Positions 51,525 to 60,463 of a DNA stretch of 64,000 nucleotides are shown here, one piece after another. The stretch's first letter is position 1. The number at the start of each line of letters is the position of its first letter. The stretch is from NCBI GenBank assembly GCA_002471195.1, contig DKPN01000032.1:1-64000 (forward strand), read 5' to 3'. The notes beneath the pieces are model-generated. The model saw only the letters and a program-made list of their open reading frames with translations, did no database searches and was not told the origin of the DNA. Position numbers and translations under genes: made by a program. The stretch is from Bacteroides sp. UBA7333. Its GTDB lineage: Bacteria > Bacteroidota > Bacteroidia > Bacteroidales > Bacteroidaceae.

Positions 51525-53198
51525 TTAATATTTAAAACTACTTCCGCCTAAGAACTCTCGTAAAAGTGAGGTAGGTGGTATTTCATTGTCTTGAATCGGT
51601 GCAAAATACTTGACAAACTTTAATAAGCGGTTGGCTTCGGCATACTCCGGACAATTGCGTGGTACACTCATTAATATTGGTTCGGCATGTAGTCTGAGCA
51701 CTGCAATTTCATAGATTAGAGCCGAGTTGAACATTACATCGGCATTCTCTTGATATGGAAATATCCATTTGTCTTCACCGGCTCTCACGCTTTGCCATCT
51801 CGAAATAGTTTCGCGTGCCGAATATCCGCGATAGTTAAAGTCGCGAATAATACGACGTAGCAAACGATTGTCGGAGGTAGGAATCCAGTTGTGGTCATCG
51901 AGTGATATCGATGTTAATGCCGAAGCATATATTTTGAATATATTTTCTTTGGGAATGCTTCTTACCAAATCGGGATTTAAGGCATGAATACCTTCTAATA
52001 TCAAAATAGTGCTATCTTTCAATTTTAATTTATCGCCTCTGTACTCTTTCTTGCCAAGCATGAAGTTGAAAGTGGGCAATTCTACTTCCTCACCACGAAG
52101 CAGTGCCTGCAATTGATCATTGAATAACTTCAAATCGAGTGCCTGAAATGACTCATAATCGTAATTGCCATTGTCATCCTTGGGTGTTTGCTCTCTTTCT
52201 ACAAAATAGTTATCGAGCGATACGGGATACGGACGTAGTCCATTGGCCATTAATTGTACCGAGAGCCGTTTGCTAAAAGTGGTTTTACCCGATGATGAGG
52301 GTCCGGCTATCAATACCAATTTAACTCGGTCGCCATTGCTTCCCCGATCGTGTATCGTATCGGCTATTTGTGCAATCTTTTTTTCTTGTAAGGCTTCGCC
52401 CACCTTTATCAAATCGGTAGCATGCCCCTTTCGACAGGCCAAATTGAAATCGCCTACCGTGTTGAGACGCATAATATAATTCCAGTGAACAAACTCTTTA
52501 AATACATCCAACATCTTTTCTTGTTTTACCACCTCTTCTAATTTACTAGGATCATTACGATTGGGGATACGCAATAAAATACCATCATAATATTTTACAA
52601 CATCAAATAGATGAATGTATCCTGTGCTGGGCAAAAGGCTTCCATAATAATAGTCTACCGTGTCGCCAAGGTTGTAATAATAGGTATAAATCGAATCGGA
52701 TGTTTCGAGCAATTTAACTTTATCCATCATGTCTTGTTCGCGAAATATCTCTACTGCATCTTCGGTATGACACTCGGTGCGACGAAAGGGAATATTTTCA
52801 TCGATAATCTCTTGCATCTTTGTCTTGATGCGGTCAATATCTTCGTTGGTGATTTCTCTTCCGATGCGCAAATTGCAGAAGTAACCTTTCGAAACAGGAT
52901 GCTCCACATATAGTTTCCCTTCCGGTAAGACCTCTCTAACCGCTTTATACATTACGAAACAGAGCGAACGAACATAGGTGCGCATACCCGAAGCATCGGT
53001 GATATCAAGAAACTCCACATCTTTATTATTATAGAGTCTAAATGTTAATCCTTCGGAGCAGTTATTGACTTTTGCGCTGACAATTTGATAGGGTAATTTG
53101 AAATTAAAACCATGATAAACATCTAAAAGTGTTGAACCAATCTCAAATTCCTTGTATTTATTAATATTTTTGCAATATATTTGCAACATCTGTTTCAT
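51525..53198 (-). CDS. uridine-kinase/phosphoribulokinase-family protein with tRNA-synthetase-like N-terminus
   Basis: 557 residues. The N-terminal 270 residues resemble the TGS and second-additional domain of threonyl-tRNA synthetase (GSTLLDVYHGFNFKLPYQIV; YVEHPVSKGYFCNLRI). The C-terminal part is a P-loop kinase (VLIAGPSSSGKTTFSKRLSV; FNFMLGKKEYRGD; ILEGIHALNP). Annotated in relatives as nucleoside kinase; the substrate and purpose of the fusion are unproven. Starts at 53198 or 53189 differ by three residues. Confidence 0.88.
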   Translation of the reverse strand: MKQMLQIYCKNINKYKEFEIGSTLLDVYHGFNFKLPYQIVSAKVNNCSEGLTFRLYNNKDVEFLDITDASGMRTYVRSLCFVMYKAVREVLPEGKLYVEHPVSKGYFCNLRIGREITNEDIDRIKTKMQEIIDENIPFRRTECHTEDAVEIFREQDMMDKVKLLETSDSIYTYYYNLGDTVDYYYGSLLPSTGYIHLFDVVKYYDGILLRIPNRNDPSKLEEVVKQEKMLDVFKEFVHWNYIMRLNTVGDFNLACRKGHATDLIKVGEALQEKKIAQIADTIHDRGSNGDRVKLVLIAGPSSSGKTTFSKRLSVQLMANGLRPYPVSLDNYFVEREQTPKDDNGNYDYESFQALDLKLFNDQLQALLRGEEVELPTFNFMLGKKEYRGDKLKLKDSTILILEGIHALNPDLVRSIPKENIFKIYASALTSISLDDHNWIPTSDNRLLRRIIRDFNYRGYSARETISRWQSVRAGEDKWIFPYQENADVMFNSALIYEIAVLRLHAEPILMSVPRNCPEYAEANRLLKFVKYFAPIQDNEIPPTSLLREFLGGSSFKY

Positions 53199-53285
53199 AA
53201 GCAGTAAAGTGTTAAAATGATTAAGGTATCGATTAAAATATACCTTCTATTATACTTAAACAAGAAAATATTAAATTAAAAATTA

Positions 53286-54992
53286 ATGGAGTATACTTTT
53301 TATGATTTTTTAAAGCTAATAGGCTCTTTGGGATTATTCCTTTATGGAATGAAGATCATGAGCGAAGGCTTACAAAAAATCGCCGGTGATCGCTTACGCA
53401 GTATTTTAACAGCGATGACAACCAATAGGGTGACCGGTATGCTAACGGGAGTGTTAATCACAGCACTGATTCAATCTTCATCGGCAACTACGGTAATGGT
53501 AGTAAGTTTTGTAAATGCCGGTTTGCTTACGCTAACAGAATCAATCACCGTCATTATGGGAGCCAACATCGGAACTACGGTCACGGCATGGATTATTTCA
53601 ATCTTCGGATTTAAAGTCGATATGGCTGCTTTCGCACTTCCGCTACTCGCTATCGCATTTCCACTTATTTTTTCAAATAAAAGCCGACGAAAGTCAATAG
53701 GCGAATTTATTTTTGGTTTTTCTTTCCTGTTTATGGGACTCTCGTTCCTCAAGGGCAATGCACCCGACTTAAATGCAAATCCAGATATGTTGGCATTTGT
53801 GCAGAACTACACCAACATGGGATTCTTCTCCATTATTATCTTTCTTTTTATTGGTACCATTTTAACAATGATTGTACAGGCATCGGCAGCTACGATGGCT
53901 ATTACACTTATTATGTGTGCCAATGGCTGGATTAGTTTGGAGTTGGGCGCAGCTTTGGTGTTGGGCGAAAACATAGGTACTACCATTACCGCCAATCTAG
54001 CAGCTCTTGCAGCCAATACACAAGCTAAACGTGCAGCCATGGCTCACTTGGTATTCAATATCTTTGGTGTAATATGGGTCTTGGTATTGTTTCATCCTTT
54101 TATGGAACTGGTCAATTGGGTGGTCGATACCTTCTTTTTTACAGAAAACCCACAAGTGATGATTTCCTATAAGCTTTCTGCTTTCCATTCTATATTCAAT
54201 ATTTGCAATGTATTTGTATTGATATGGGCTGTGAAATTGATTGAGCGTACCGTTTGTGCCATTATTCATCCTAAAGAAGAAGATGACGAGCCTCGTTTAC
54301 GTTTTATTTCAGGAGGTATGTTATCGACTGCCGAACTTTCTATTTTGCAAGGTCGCAAAGAAATTCATCTTTATGCCGAACGCGTACATCGCATGTTTAA
54401 CATGATAAAAGATTTAATCCACACCGAAAAGGATGATGATTTTAATAAGCTCTATAGCCGTATCGAGAAATACGAAAGTATCAGTGATAATATGGAGGTA
54501 GAAATTGCCAATTACTTGAATCAAGTTTCGGAAGGACGATTGAGTTCAGAGAGTAAATTGCAGATTAGAGCTATGTTGCGCGAAGTTACCGAGATTGAGA
54601 GCATTGGTGATAGCTGTTATAACTTAGCGCGTACGGTGAACCGTCGTAAAACTGCTAATGTGGATTTTACTGAAAAGCAGTACGAACATATACACTTTAT
54701 GATGAAACTCACCGATGAGGCTTTAGACCAAATGGTGAAAGTGATTGCTAAAAACGAACATCAAAGTGTAGATGTAAATAAAACGTTCAATATAGAAAAC
54801 GAAATCAATAATTACCGTAATCAGTTGAAAACTCAAAATATTCTTGATGTCAATAATAAAGAGTACAACTATCAAACCGGTGTCTATTACATGGATTTTA
54901 TTGCTGAGTGCGAAAAACTAGGCGATTATGTGGTCAATGTAGTTGAGGCAAGCAAAGACATTAAAGATAAAACGGTACATAGAAACGTTTAA
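53286..54992 (+). CDS. Na+/phosphate cotransporter family protein with PhoU-like tail
   Basis: 568 residues. The membrane part (1-330) has the inverted repeat of NptA transporters with QSSSATTVMVVSFVNAGLLT and QASAATMAITLIMCANGWI. The C-terminal 230 residues are helical and PhoU-like (LREVTEIESIGDSCYNLART; ECEKLGDYVVNVVEAS). Expected to import phosphate with sodium, with a regulatory tail. Monocistronic, closed by the hairpin at 55007. Confidence 0.95.
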   Translation: MEYTFYDFLKLIGSLGLFLYGMKIMSEGLQKIAGDRLRSILTAMTTNRVTGMLTGVLITALIQSSSATTVMVVSFVNAGLLTLTESITVIMGANIGTTVTAWIISIFGFKVDMAAFALPLLAIAFPLIFSNKSRRKSIGEFIFGFSFLFMGLSFLKGNAPDLNANPDMLAFVQNYTNMGFFSIIIFLFIGTILTMIVQASAATMAITLIMCANGWISLELGAALVLGENIGTTITANLAALAANTQAKRAAMAHLVFNIFGVIWVLVLFHPFMELVNWVVDTFFFTENPQVMISYKLSAFHSIFNICNVFVLIWAVKLIERTVCAIIHPKEEDDEPRLRFISGGMLSTAELSILQGRKEIHLYAERVHRMFNMIKDLIHTEKDDDFNKLYSRIEKYESISDNMEVEIANYLNQVSEGRLSSESKLQIRAMLREVTEIESIGDSCYNLARTVNRRKTANVDFTEKQYEHIHFMMKLTDEALDQMVKVIAKNEHQSVDVNKTFNIENEINNYRNQLKTQNILDVNNKEYNYQTGVYYMDFIAECEKLGDYVVNVVEASKDIKDKTVHRNV

Positions 54993-55006
54993 TATCCGAT
55001 TTTACG

Positions 55007-55056
55007 AAAAGCATAAAAGCCTAAGTTGAATATCAACTCAGGCTTTTATGCTTTTT
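55007..55056. terminator. long hairpin between the phosphate transporter and rubredoxin
   Basis: AAAAGCATAAAAGCCT/AGGCTTTTATGCTTTT with an inner AGTTGA/TCAACT stem and a single mismatch. Its right end overlaps the rubredoxin stop codon. Confidence 0.9.
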
Positions 55057-55219
55057 ATTTTTCGTATGGTTCGAAATCTTCTTTACCAACGCCACAAAGC
55101 GGACATGTCCAATCTTCAGGGATATCTTCGAATGCAGTTCCCGGTTCAATACCATGTTCTGGATCGCCCAATTCGGGGTCGTAAATGTATTCGCATACGG
55201 TGCAAATGTACTTTTTCAT
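55055..55219 (-). CDS. rubredoxin
   Basis: 54 residues. The minus strand from ATG at 55219 reads [19 protein letters not shown], then [20 protein letters not shown] and PYEK. The two CxxC pairs (CTVC at 6-9, CPLC at 39-42) bind one iron, and the aromatic and Gly positions of rubredoxin are present. It is an electron carrier, usually in oxygen or peroxide detoxification in anaerobes. A TATATTTG box at 55251-55258 on the same strand gives a short leader; the gene is monocistronic. Confidence 0.97.
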   Translation of the reverse strand: MKKYICTVCEYIYDPELGDPEHGIEPGTAFEDIPEDWTCPLCGVGKEDFEPYEK

Positions 55220-55250
55220 AACAGTTTATTTTTGCTATTCAACTAAATTA

Positions 55251-55258
55251 CAAATATA
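55251..55258 (-). promoter_or_regulatory. rubredoxin promoter -7 box
   Basis: TATATTTG on the minus strand, 32 bp before the rubredoxin start. Confidence 0.55.
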
Positions 55259-55361
55259 ACATTTATAGGATGATGATTGTTCAAGTTGCCATGCTTTGTG
55301 TTACGATAAATTTACACCTTAAAAAAAATTAATATTCTTTCTTCACAATCTTTTATTATAG

Positions 55362-55369
55362 TACATTTG
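55362..55369 (+). promoter_or_regulatory. P-type ATPase promoter -7 box
   Basis: TACATTTG, 27 bp before the start at 55396. Confidence 0.55.
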
Positions 55370-55395
55370 TTTATTGAAATTATACACTAATTATA

Positions 55396-58083
55396 ATGGT
55401 CAACGTTGAAGATGAATATAGCTTGTCGGGACTTACCGACGAACAAGTAGAACGCAGTAGAAAGCAACATGGTGACAACCTTCTTTCGCCCCCTAAGCGT
55501 ACATCTCTTTGGAAGCTTTATCTGGAAAAATTCCAAGACCCGGTTGTTCGAATTCTTCTCGTAGCAGCTCTTCTGTCACTTATCATATCTATTATCGAAA
55601 ATGAGTATGCCGAAACAATCGGTATTATATCGGCCATACTTTTGGCTACTGGCATCGGCTTCTATTTTGAATATGATGCAGCTCGAAAATTCGATGTACT
55701 GAATGCCGTAAATGAAGATACTCCCGTTAGGGTGATGCGTAATGGTAAGGTGCAAGAGGTGCCACGTCGCGATATTGTTGTGGGTGATATTGTTATACTC
55801 GAAACAGGCGAAGAGGTTCCAGCCGACGGATTATTGATAGAAGCCATTGCTTTACAGATAAATGAATCGAACTTGACGGGTGAGTTGATGGTTCATAAAA
55901 CGATTGACCCAGAGCATTTCGATCATGAAGCTACCTACCCATCCAACGAAGTAATGCGCGGTACAACGGTGACCGATGGTCACGGCATGATGCGTGTCAC
56001 GAAAGTAGGCGATGCTACAGAGATTGGTAAAGTGGCGCATTTAAGTACTGAAGAGAGCATTGAAGAGACACCACTCAATATTCAACTTACCAAACTTGCA
56101 AGTTTAATCGGTAAGATAGGTTTCACGATTGCTACCCTTGTTTTTTTAATATTTGCCTCACGTGATGTTTACTTCTATTTAACCACCAACGACTTGGTGG
56201 ATTGGCATCAATATTTGGCATTGGCAAAAATCATATTAAAATACTTCATGATTGCCGTTACACTTATTGTGGTAGCTGTGCCCGAAGGTTTGCCAATGAG
56301 TGTCACGTTGAGTCTGGCTTTAAATATGCGCCGTATGTTGTCTACCAACAACTTGGTGCGTAAGATGCATGCCAGCGAAACGATGGGTGCCATTACAGTT
56401 ATTTGTAGCGATAAAACCGGTACGTTGACACAGAATTTAATGCAGGTGCATAAAGCCGATTTCTTTGGTATTGCACATGGTGATAACCTAACCGACAGTA
56501 CATACAGCCATCTTATAGAAGAGGCTTTGGCCACTAACTCTACCGCTTTTTTAGAAGAAAATAAAAACGGAAACGGCTTAAAAGGGGTGGGCAATCCTAC
56601 CGAAGCAGCGCTTTTGCTTTGGTTGCACTCTAAGGGGATCGATTACTTAAATATACGAGAGCATACACCTATTGTCGATCAGTTGACCTTCTCGACCGAG
56701 CGCAAATACATGGCTACTTTGGTTGATTCGAAAGTGATAGGCAAGCGAGTGCTTTATGTGAAAGGAGCTCCCGAAATCGTAATGCCAAAATGCAAAGATG
56801 TATATCTCGACGGTACAAAAGTGCCCATAAGCCAACGTAAGGCAGCTATCGAAGAGCAATTGTTGAACTATCAGAAGCAAGCCATGCGCACTTTAGGATT
56901 CGCTTTTATGATTGTTGACGGCGATTTGCCTGCTACCTGCGAAGAGTTGTTGAGTCGCGATGAACTCGATTTTATGGGCATTGCAGCCATTAGCGATCCT
57001 GTAAGAGCAGATGTGGCCGATGCAATTAATGAATGCAATAGTGCCGGAGTAGCCGTAAAAATAGTAACCGGCGACACTTCGATTACTGCTACCGAGATAG
57101 CTCGTCAAGTAGGCATCTGGACAGCAAATGATACGGCTGCCAATCAAATTACCGGTCCCGAGTTTGGAGCGTTGACCGATGAGCAGGCCCTCGAAAGAGT
57201 AAAAGATATTAAAATCATGTCGCGAGCACGTCCTAGCGACAAGCAGCGTTTGGTGCGCCTTCTTCAACAAAAAGGCGAGGTAGTAGCTGTAACCGGCGAC
57301 GGAACCAACGATGCACCTGCACTTAACTTTGCTCAAGTAGGATTATCTATGGGATCGGGCACCTCGGTTGCTAAAGAGGCCAGCGATATAACACTTCTCG
57401 ACGACTCGTTTAATAGCATCAGCACTGCCATCATGTGGGGTCGTTCGTTATACAAAAACATCCAACGCTTTATTGTATTTCAGCTCACTATCAATTTCGT
57501 GGCACTGATGATTGTGTTGCTCGGCTCGTTTACAGGCGATTCGTTGCCACTTACTGTAACCCAAATGTTATGGGTAAACCTTATCATGGATACATTCGCT
57601 GCCTTGGCTTTAGCTTCAATACCTCCGAGCAAAGAGGTGATGAACGAAAAACCACGCAGCAGTAATGCCTTTATCATCACGCGTCCTATGCGTTGGAATA
57701 TCTTTGGTGTAGGTACAATGTTTCTGATTGTATTATTAGGATTGCTGTATTACTTCAAAGGTCTTCCCGATGGAGTAAACACATATCGACTGACTATATT
57801 TTTTACCTTCTTTGTACTATTACAATTCTGGAATTTACTCAATGCAAGAGTGATGGGTACCAACCATTCTGCCTTTAAAGGTTTGTTCAAATCGTATGGC
57901 ACTCTTCTTGTTTTGGCTCTCATATTGGCAGGGCAAATTTTGATAGTACAGTTTGGAGGCGATGTCTTTCGCACTGTGCCACTCAACTGGCAAACATGGC
58001 TGTTGTTATTGGCATCATCGTCGTTTGTACTTTGGATAGGCGAAGCCATACGAATGGTTCGTCGTATAATGAACATAAAATAA
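55396..58083 (+). CDS. calcium-type P-type ATPase (P2B/PMCA-like)
   Basis: 895 residues. Cation_ATPase_N region, actuator with LTGE (about 158-161), helix 4 with PEGLPMSV, phosphorylated Asp339 in CSDKTGTLTQN, hinge TGDGTNDAPALN, and a C-terminal six-helix domain with TQMLWVNLIMDTFAALALA. The motifs fit the Ca2+ or related cation group; the ion is inferred. The usual TGES is TGEL here. Followed after 8 bp by a HAD hydrolase and then ribF, probably one operon. Confidence 0.93.
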   Translation: MVNVEDEYSLSGLTDEQVERSRKQHGDNLLSPPKRTSLWKLYLEKFQDPVVRILLVAALLSLIISIIENEYAETIGIISAILLATGIGFYFEYDAARKFDVLNAVNEDTPVRVMRNGKVQEVPRRDIVVGDIVILETGEEVPADGLLIEAIALQINESNLTGELMVHKTIDPEHFDHEATYPSNEVMRGTTVTDGHGMMRVTKVGDATEIGKVAHLSTEESIEETPLNIQLTKLASLIGKIGFTIATLVFLIFASRDVYFYLTTNDLVDWHQYLALAKIILKYFMIAVTLIVVAVPEGLPMSVTLSLALNMRRMLSTNNLVRKMHASETMGAITVICSDKTGTLTQNLMQVHKADFFGIAHGDNLTDSTYSHLIEEALATNSTAFLEENKNGNGLKGVGNPTEAALLLWLHSKGIDYLNIREHTPIVDQLTFSTERKYMATLVDSKVIGKRVLYVKGAPEIVMPKCKDVYLDGTKVPISQRKAAIEEQLLNYQKQAMRTLGFAFMIVDGDLPATCEELLSRDELDFMGIAAISDPVRADVADAINECNSAGVAVKIVTGDTSITATEIARQVGIWTANDTAANQITGPEFGALTDEQALERVKDIKIMSRARPSDKQRLVRLLQQKGEVVAVTGDGTNDAPALNFAQVGLSMGSGTSVAKEASDITLLDDSFNSISTAIMWGRSLYKNIQRFIVFQLTINFVALMIVLLGSFTGDSLPLTVTQMLWVNLIMDTFAALALASIPPSKEVMNEKPRSSNAFIITRPMRWNIFGVGTMFLIVLLGLLYYFKGLPDGVNTYRLTIFFTFFVLLQFWNLLNARVMGTNHSAFKGLFKSYGTLLVLALILAGQILIVQFGGDVFRTVPLNWQTWLLLLASSSFVLWIGEAIRMVRRIMNIK

Positions 58084-58091
58084 TAAGTGTA

Positions 58092-58712
58092 ATGAGAACT
58101 AAAGGTATTAAAAACCTTCTTATTGATTTTGGTGGCGTACTTATCGACTTACATCGCCAAAGATGTATCGACAATTTTAAACGACTAGGTTTCGATGGTA
58201 TTGAACAATTTCTGAACGAATATCATCAACGAGGTTTCTTTTTAGATCAAGAAAAGGGTTTGATTACTGCACCCGAGTTTCGCAATAGTGTGCGCGATGC
58301 GATGGGCAAAATTGTGACCGACCAAAAAATTGATGCTGTGTGGAACAGCTTTTTAGGAGAAATTCCTACCTACAAACTCGATCTGCTGCTCAAACTGCGC
58401 GAGCACTACTGTGTATATTTGTTGAGCAATACCAACGAGATACATTGGAAATGGGCTTGCAAACATGCTTTCCCGTATCGCACCTTCAAGGTAGACGATT
58501 ACTTTGAAAAGAAATACATATCGTATGATATGAAAATGGCCAAGCCCGATCGTAACATATTCGAAGCGGTGATTGATGATGCAGGCATACTGCCCGAAGA
58601 AACTTTTTTTATTGACGATTCGCAGGACAACTGCCTTACCGCTCAAACCTTAGGAATCGCAACCTATACACCCGCTGCCGGCGAAAATTGGGGTCATTTG
58701 TTTCATTCATAA
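58092..58712 (+). CDS. HAD-family hydrolase
   Basis: 206 residues from the ATG at 58092; the open frame extends back into the ATPase but the family starts at the LLIDFGGVLIDL motif I. Motif II LLSNTNE, a KPDRNIFE lysine and FIDDSQDN motif IV are intact. A small phosphatase, substrate unknown. It lies 8 bp after the ATPase and 4 bp before ribF. Confidence 0.93.
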   Translation: MRTKGIKNLLIDFGGVLIDLHRQRCIDNFKRLGFDGIEQFLNEYHQRGFFLDQEKGLITAPEFRNSVRDAMGKIVTDQKIDAVWNSFLGEIPTYKLDLLLKLREHYCVYLLSNTNEIHWKWACKHAFPYRTFKVDDYFEKKYISYDMKMAKPDRNIFEAVIDDAGILPEETFFIDDSQDNCLTAQTLGIATYTPAAGENWGHLFHS

Positions 58713-58716
58713 TCCG

Positions 58717-59646
58717 ATGCAGGTAGTTCGTAACTTTACATCCTATACACCTCAAGCATGTGTGGCCACCATTGGTTTCTTCGATGGTGTACATTCGGGG
58801 CATCGTTTTCTTATCGATCAGCTCAAGACCGAAGCACATGCCTGTGGTTTACCATCTGCTATTATCACTTTTGCGGTACATCCCCGTCAGGTGCTTCAGC
58901 CATCGTTTCAATGCGAATTGCTAACGACACTCTCCGAAAAGCTGGAACTTCTCGAAAAAGCCGGTGTCGATATCTGTTTTGTACTCGATTTTACACCCGA
59001 TATGGCTCAATTTAGCGCCTATCACTTTATGCAGCATGTGCTGAAACATCAATGTGGTGTGGCTCGTTTGCTCATTGGCCACGACCACCGTTTCGGGCGC
59101 AACCGTAGCGAAGGTTTCGATCAATATGTTGATTATGGAAAAGAGATCGGTATGGTGGTGTCGCAAACCAAAGCATTTTCCATTGAGGGAGTTCGGGTTT
59201 GCTCTTCTTTGATACGCAAATTGCTTCATACAGCCCACATCTTCGATGCCAATACTTATTTGGGTTATCCCTATTTTATGAAAGGGTGCGTTGTGGGCGG
59301 TTATCAGATGGGACGAAAAATCGGTTTCCCAACAGCCAACCTAGAGGTGAATGACGTGCATAAAATTATTCCGAAAGATGGTGTGTATGCTGCTTGGGTG
59401 AAACTGGACGATGCCACCTCGCATGCTGCCATGCTCAATATCGGTCATCGGCCCACACTCAATAATGGAAGTCATCGTACGATCGAAATACATATCCTCA
59501 ATTTTGATGGCGACCTTTATGGGAAGTCTCTTCAATTATCTTTTATCCATTTTCTTCGTAGCGAAATGAAGTTCGATTCGGTAGAAGCCTTGATTGGACA
59601 ATTGCGCAATGATGCAGCACAAACCGCTCAACTGTTAGATCAATAA
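58717..59646 (+). CDS. ribF: bifunctional riboflavin kinase / FAD synthetase
   Basis: 309 residues. The N-terminal nucleotidyltransferase domain has GFFDGVHSGHRFLI and GHDHRFGRNRSEG; the C-terminal flavokinase domain has GRKIGFPTANLEV, DGVYAAWV and NIGHRPTLNNG. It makes FMN and FAD. Last gene of the ATPase-HAD-ribF run; no clear terminator follows. Confidence 0.96.
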   Translation: MQVVRNFTSYTPQACVATIGFFDGVHSGHRFLIDQLKTEAHACGLPSAIITFAVHPRQVLQPSFQCELLTTLSEKLELLEKAGVDICFVLDFTPDMAQFSAYHFMQHVLKHQCGVARLLIGHDHRFGRNRSEGFDQYVDYGKEIGMVVSQTKAFSIEGVRVCSSLIRKLLHTAHIFDANTYLGYPYFMKGCVVGGYQMGRKIGFPTANLEVNDVHKIIPKDGVYAAWVKLDDATSHAAMLNIGHRPTLNNGSHRTIEIHILNFDGDLYGKSLQLSFIHFLRSEMKFDSVEALIGQLRNDAAQTAQLLDQ

Positions 59647-60070
59647 CCATCTTATTTTTCTCTTATTTATTCTCTTCTTATTATTAAGCGGACTTTCTGA
59701 CATAAGGTTTTCTGTAAACCATTTGTTTGCATCAACATTCATTACACCCCCATGTAGTGCACCGCTACATGCCCATGTATCTCCCCATTACATGGGCATG
59801 TATACCACTATAACATGCTCATGTCTCTGCGCTACTTCTCGCTAGGTGTTTCCTACAATGTATCGTGTTAGCCGCTTCCTTATCTCATTTTAGCGGCTCA
59901 AAAATGGTATTTGTTGTTCAACGCATTAAAAAAATGTACTCCATATAGGCAATGGGCTGTTACATCTTCAAGTGCGCATGAATAAAGCTTTTGTGCTGTT
60001 TGTTCGCCTCCTCAATTATTGAATAACGAATGAAATATATCGAAAAACGATAAAAAATTATTGTTTTTCT
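59647..60070. other. intergenic region with a 23-bp repeat array
   Basis: About 420 bp up to the next promoter. It contains the array at 59742-59833 and an AGCCGCT/AGCGGCT inverted repeat at 59870-59898. No ORF is credible. Confidence 0.5.
59742..59833. repeat. four tandem 23-bp units with internal palindrome
   Basis: Units start at 59742, 59765, 59788 and 59811, exactly 23 bp apart, each opening close to YTACATGCCCATGTAT. Units 1 and 2 (59766-59779, 59789-59802) are TACATGCCCATGTA and its exact reverse complement, so they can form a 14-bp hairpin with a 9-nt loop. Each unit is itself nearly palindromic. Confidence 0.8.
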
Positions 60071-60101
60071 TTTGTTATTTAGAAATTAATCTATTCCTTT
60101 G
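60071..60101 (+). promoter_or_regulatory. promoter of the small-peptide gene
   Basis: TTTG at 60071-60074, 19-bp spacer, then TTCCTTTG at 60094-60101, one mismatch from TAnnTTTG. It gives a leader of about 45 nt to the ATG at 60154. Confidence 0.5.
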
Positions 60102-60153
60102 CATATCGATTAACGATAAATGGTTGTTAAAAATAGCTCAACAATATAATATC

Positions 60154-60399
60154 ATGAAAAAGCCATGTTTTAGTTTCTCATTAATGACAATTTGTGTGAC
60201 AATGATCTCATTGTTTGTTTACAATTCGATAGTTGACCATAAAGAAACAGTGCTAACAGCTTTTGGAATGGGTGCTGCTGAGAGTACTGAGAAAAGCTCT
60301 CTGCACGATTCGCGCATTCATGTTAAGATCGAATCCATGTCGTCGTTTATTATTGATAAATGGAGTAATTATAGTTTTAATTGGAATTTAAAGCTTTAA
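60154..60399 (+). CDS. small secreted or membrane peptide, unknown function
   Basis: 81 residues from the ATG at 60154 (frame open from 60061, but the promoter-like element favours 60154). A hydrophobic segment (about 7-26, FSLMTICVTMISLFVYNSI) looks like a signal or anchor. The mature part (GMGAAESTEKSSLHDSR and on) has no recognised domain. The layout vaguely recalls small exported Bacteroidales peptides such as the NVEALA group, but the motif is not present. It lies 64 bp before a CPBP protease gene. Confidence 0.5.
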   Translation: MKKPCFSFSLMTICVTMISLFVYNSIVDHKETVLTAFGMGAAESTEKSSLHDSRIHVKIESMSSFIIDKWSNYSFNWNLKL

Positions 60400-60463
60400 T
60401 GTTAACTTTGTATGTAACAAACCGCTTATATAGAATACATACAATATAAAACTACTTAAGCTT

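Noticed and set aside
60061..60153. longer N-terminus for the small peptide gene
   Set aside because: The upstream segment contains the promoter-like TTTG/TTCCTTTG pair and adds hydrophobic residues with no family support.
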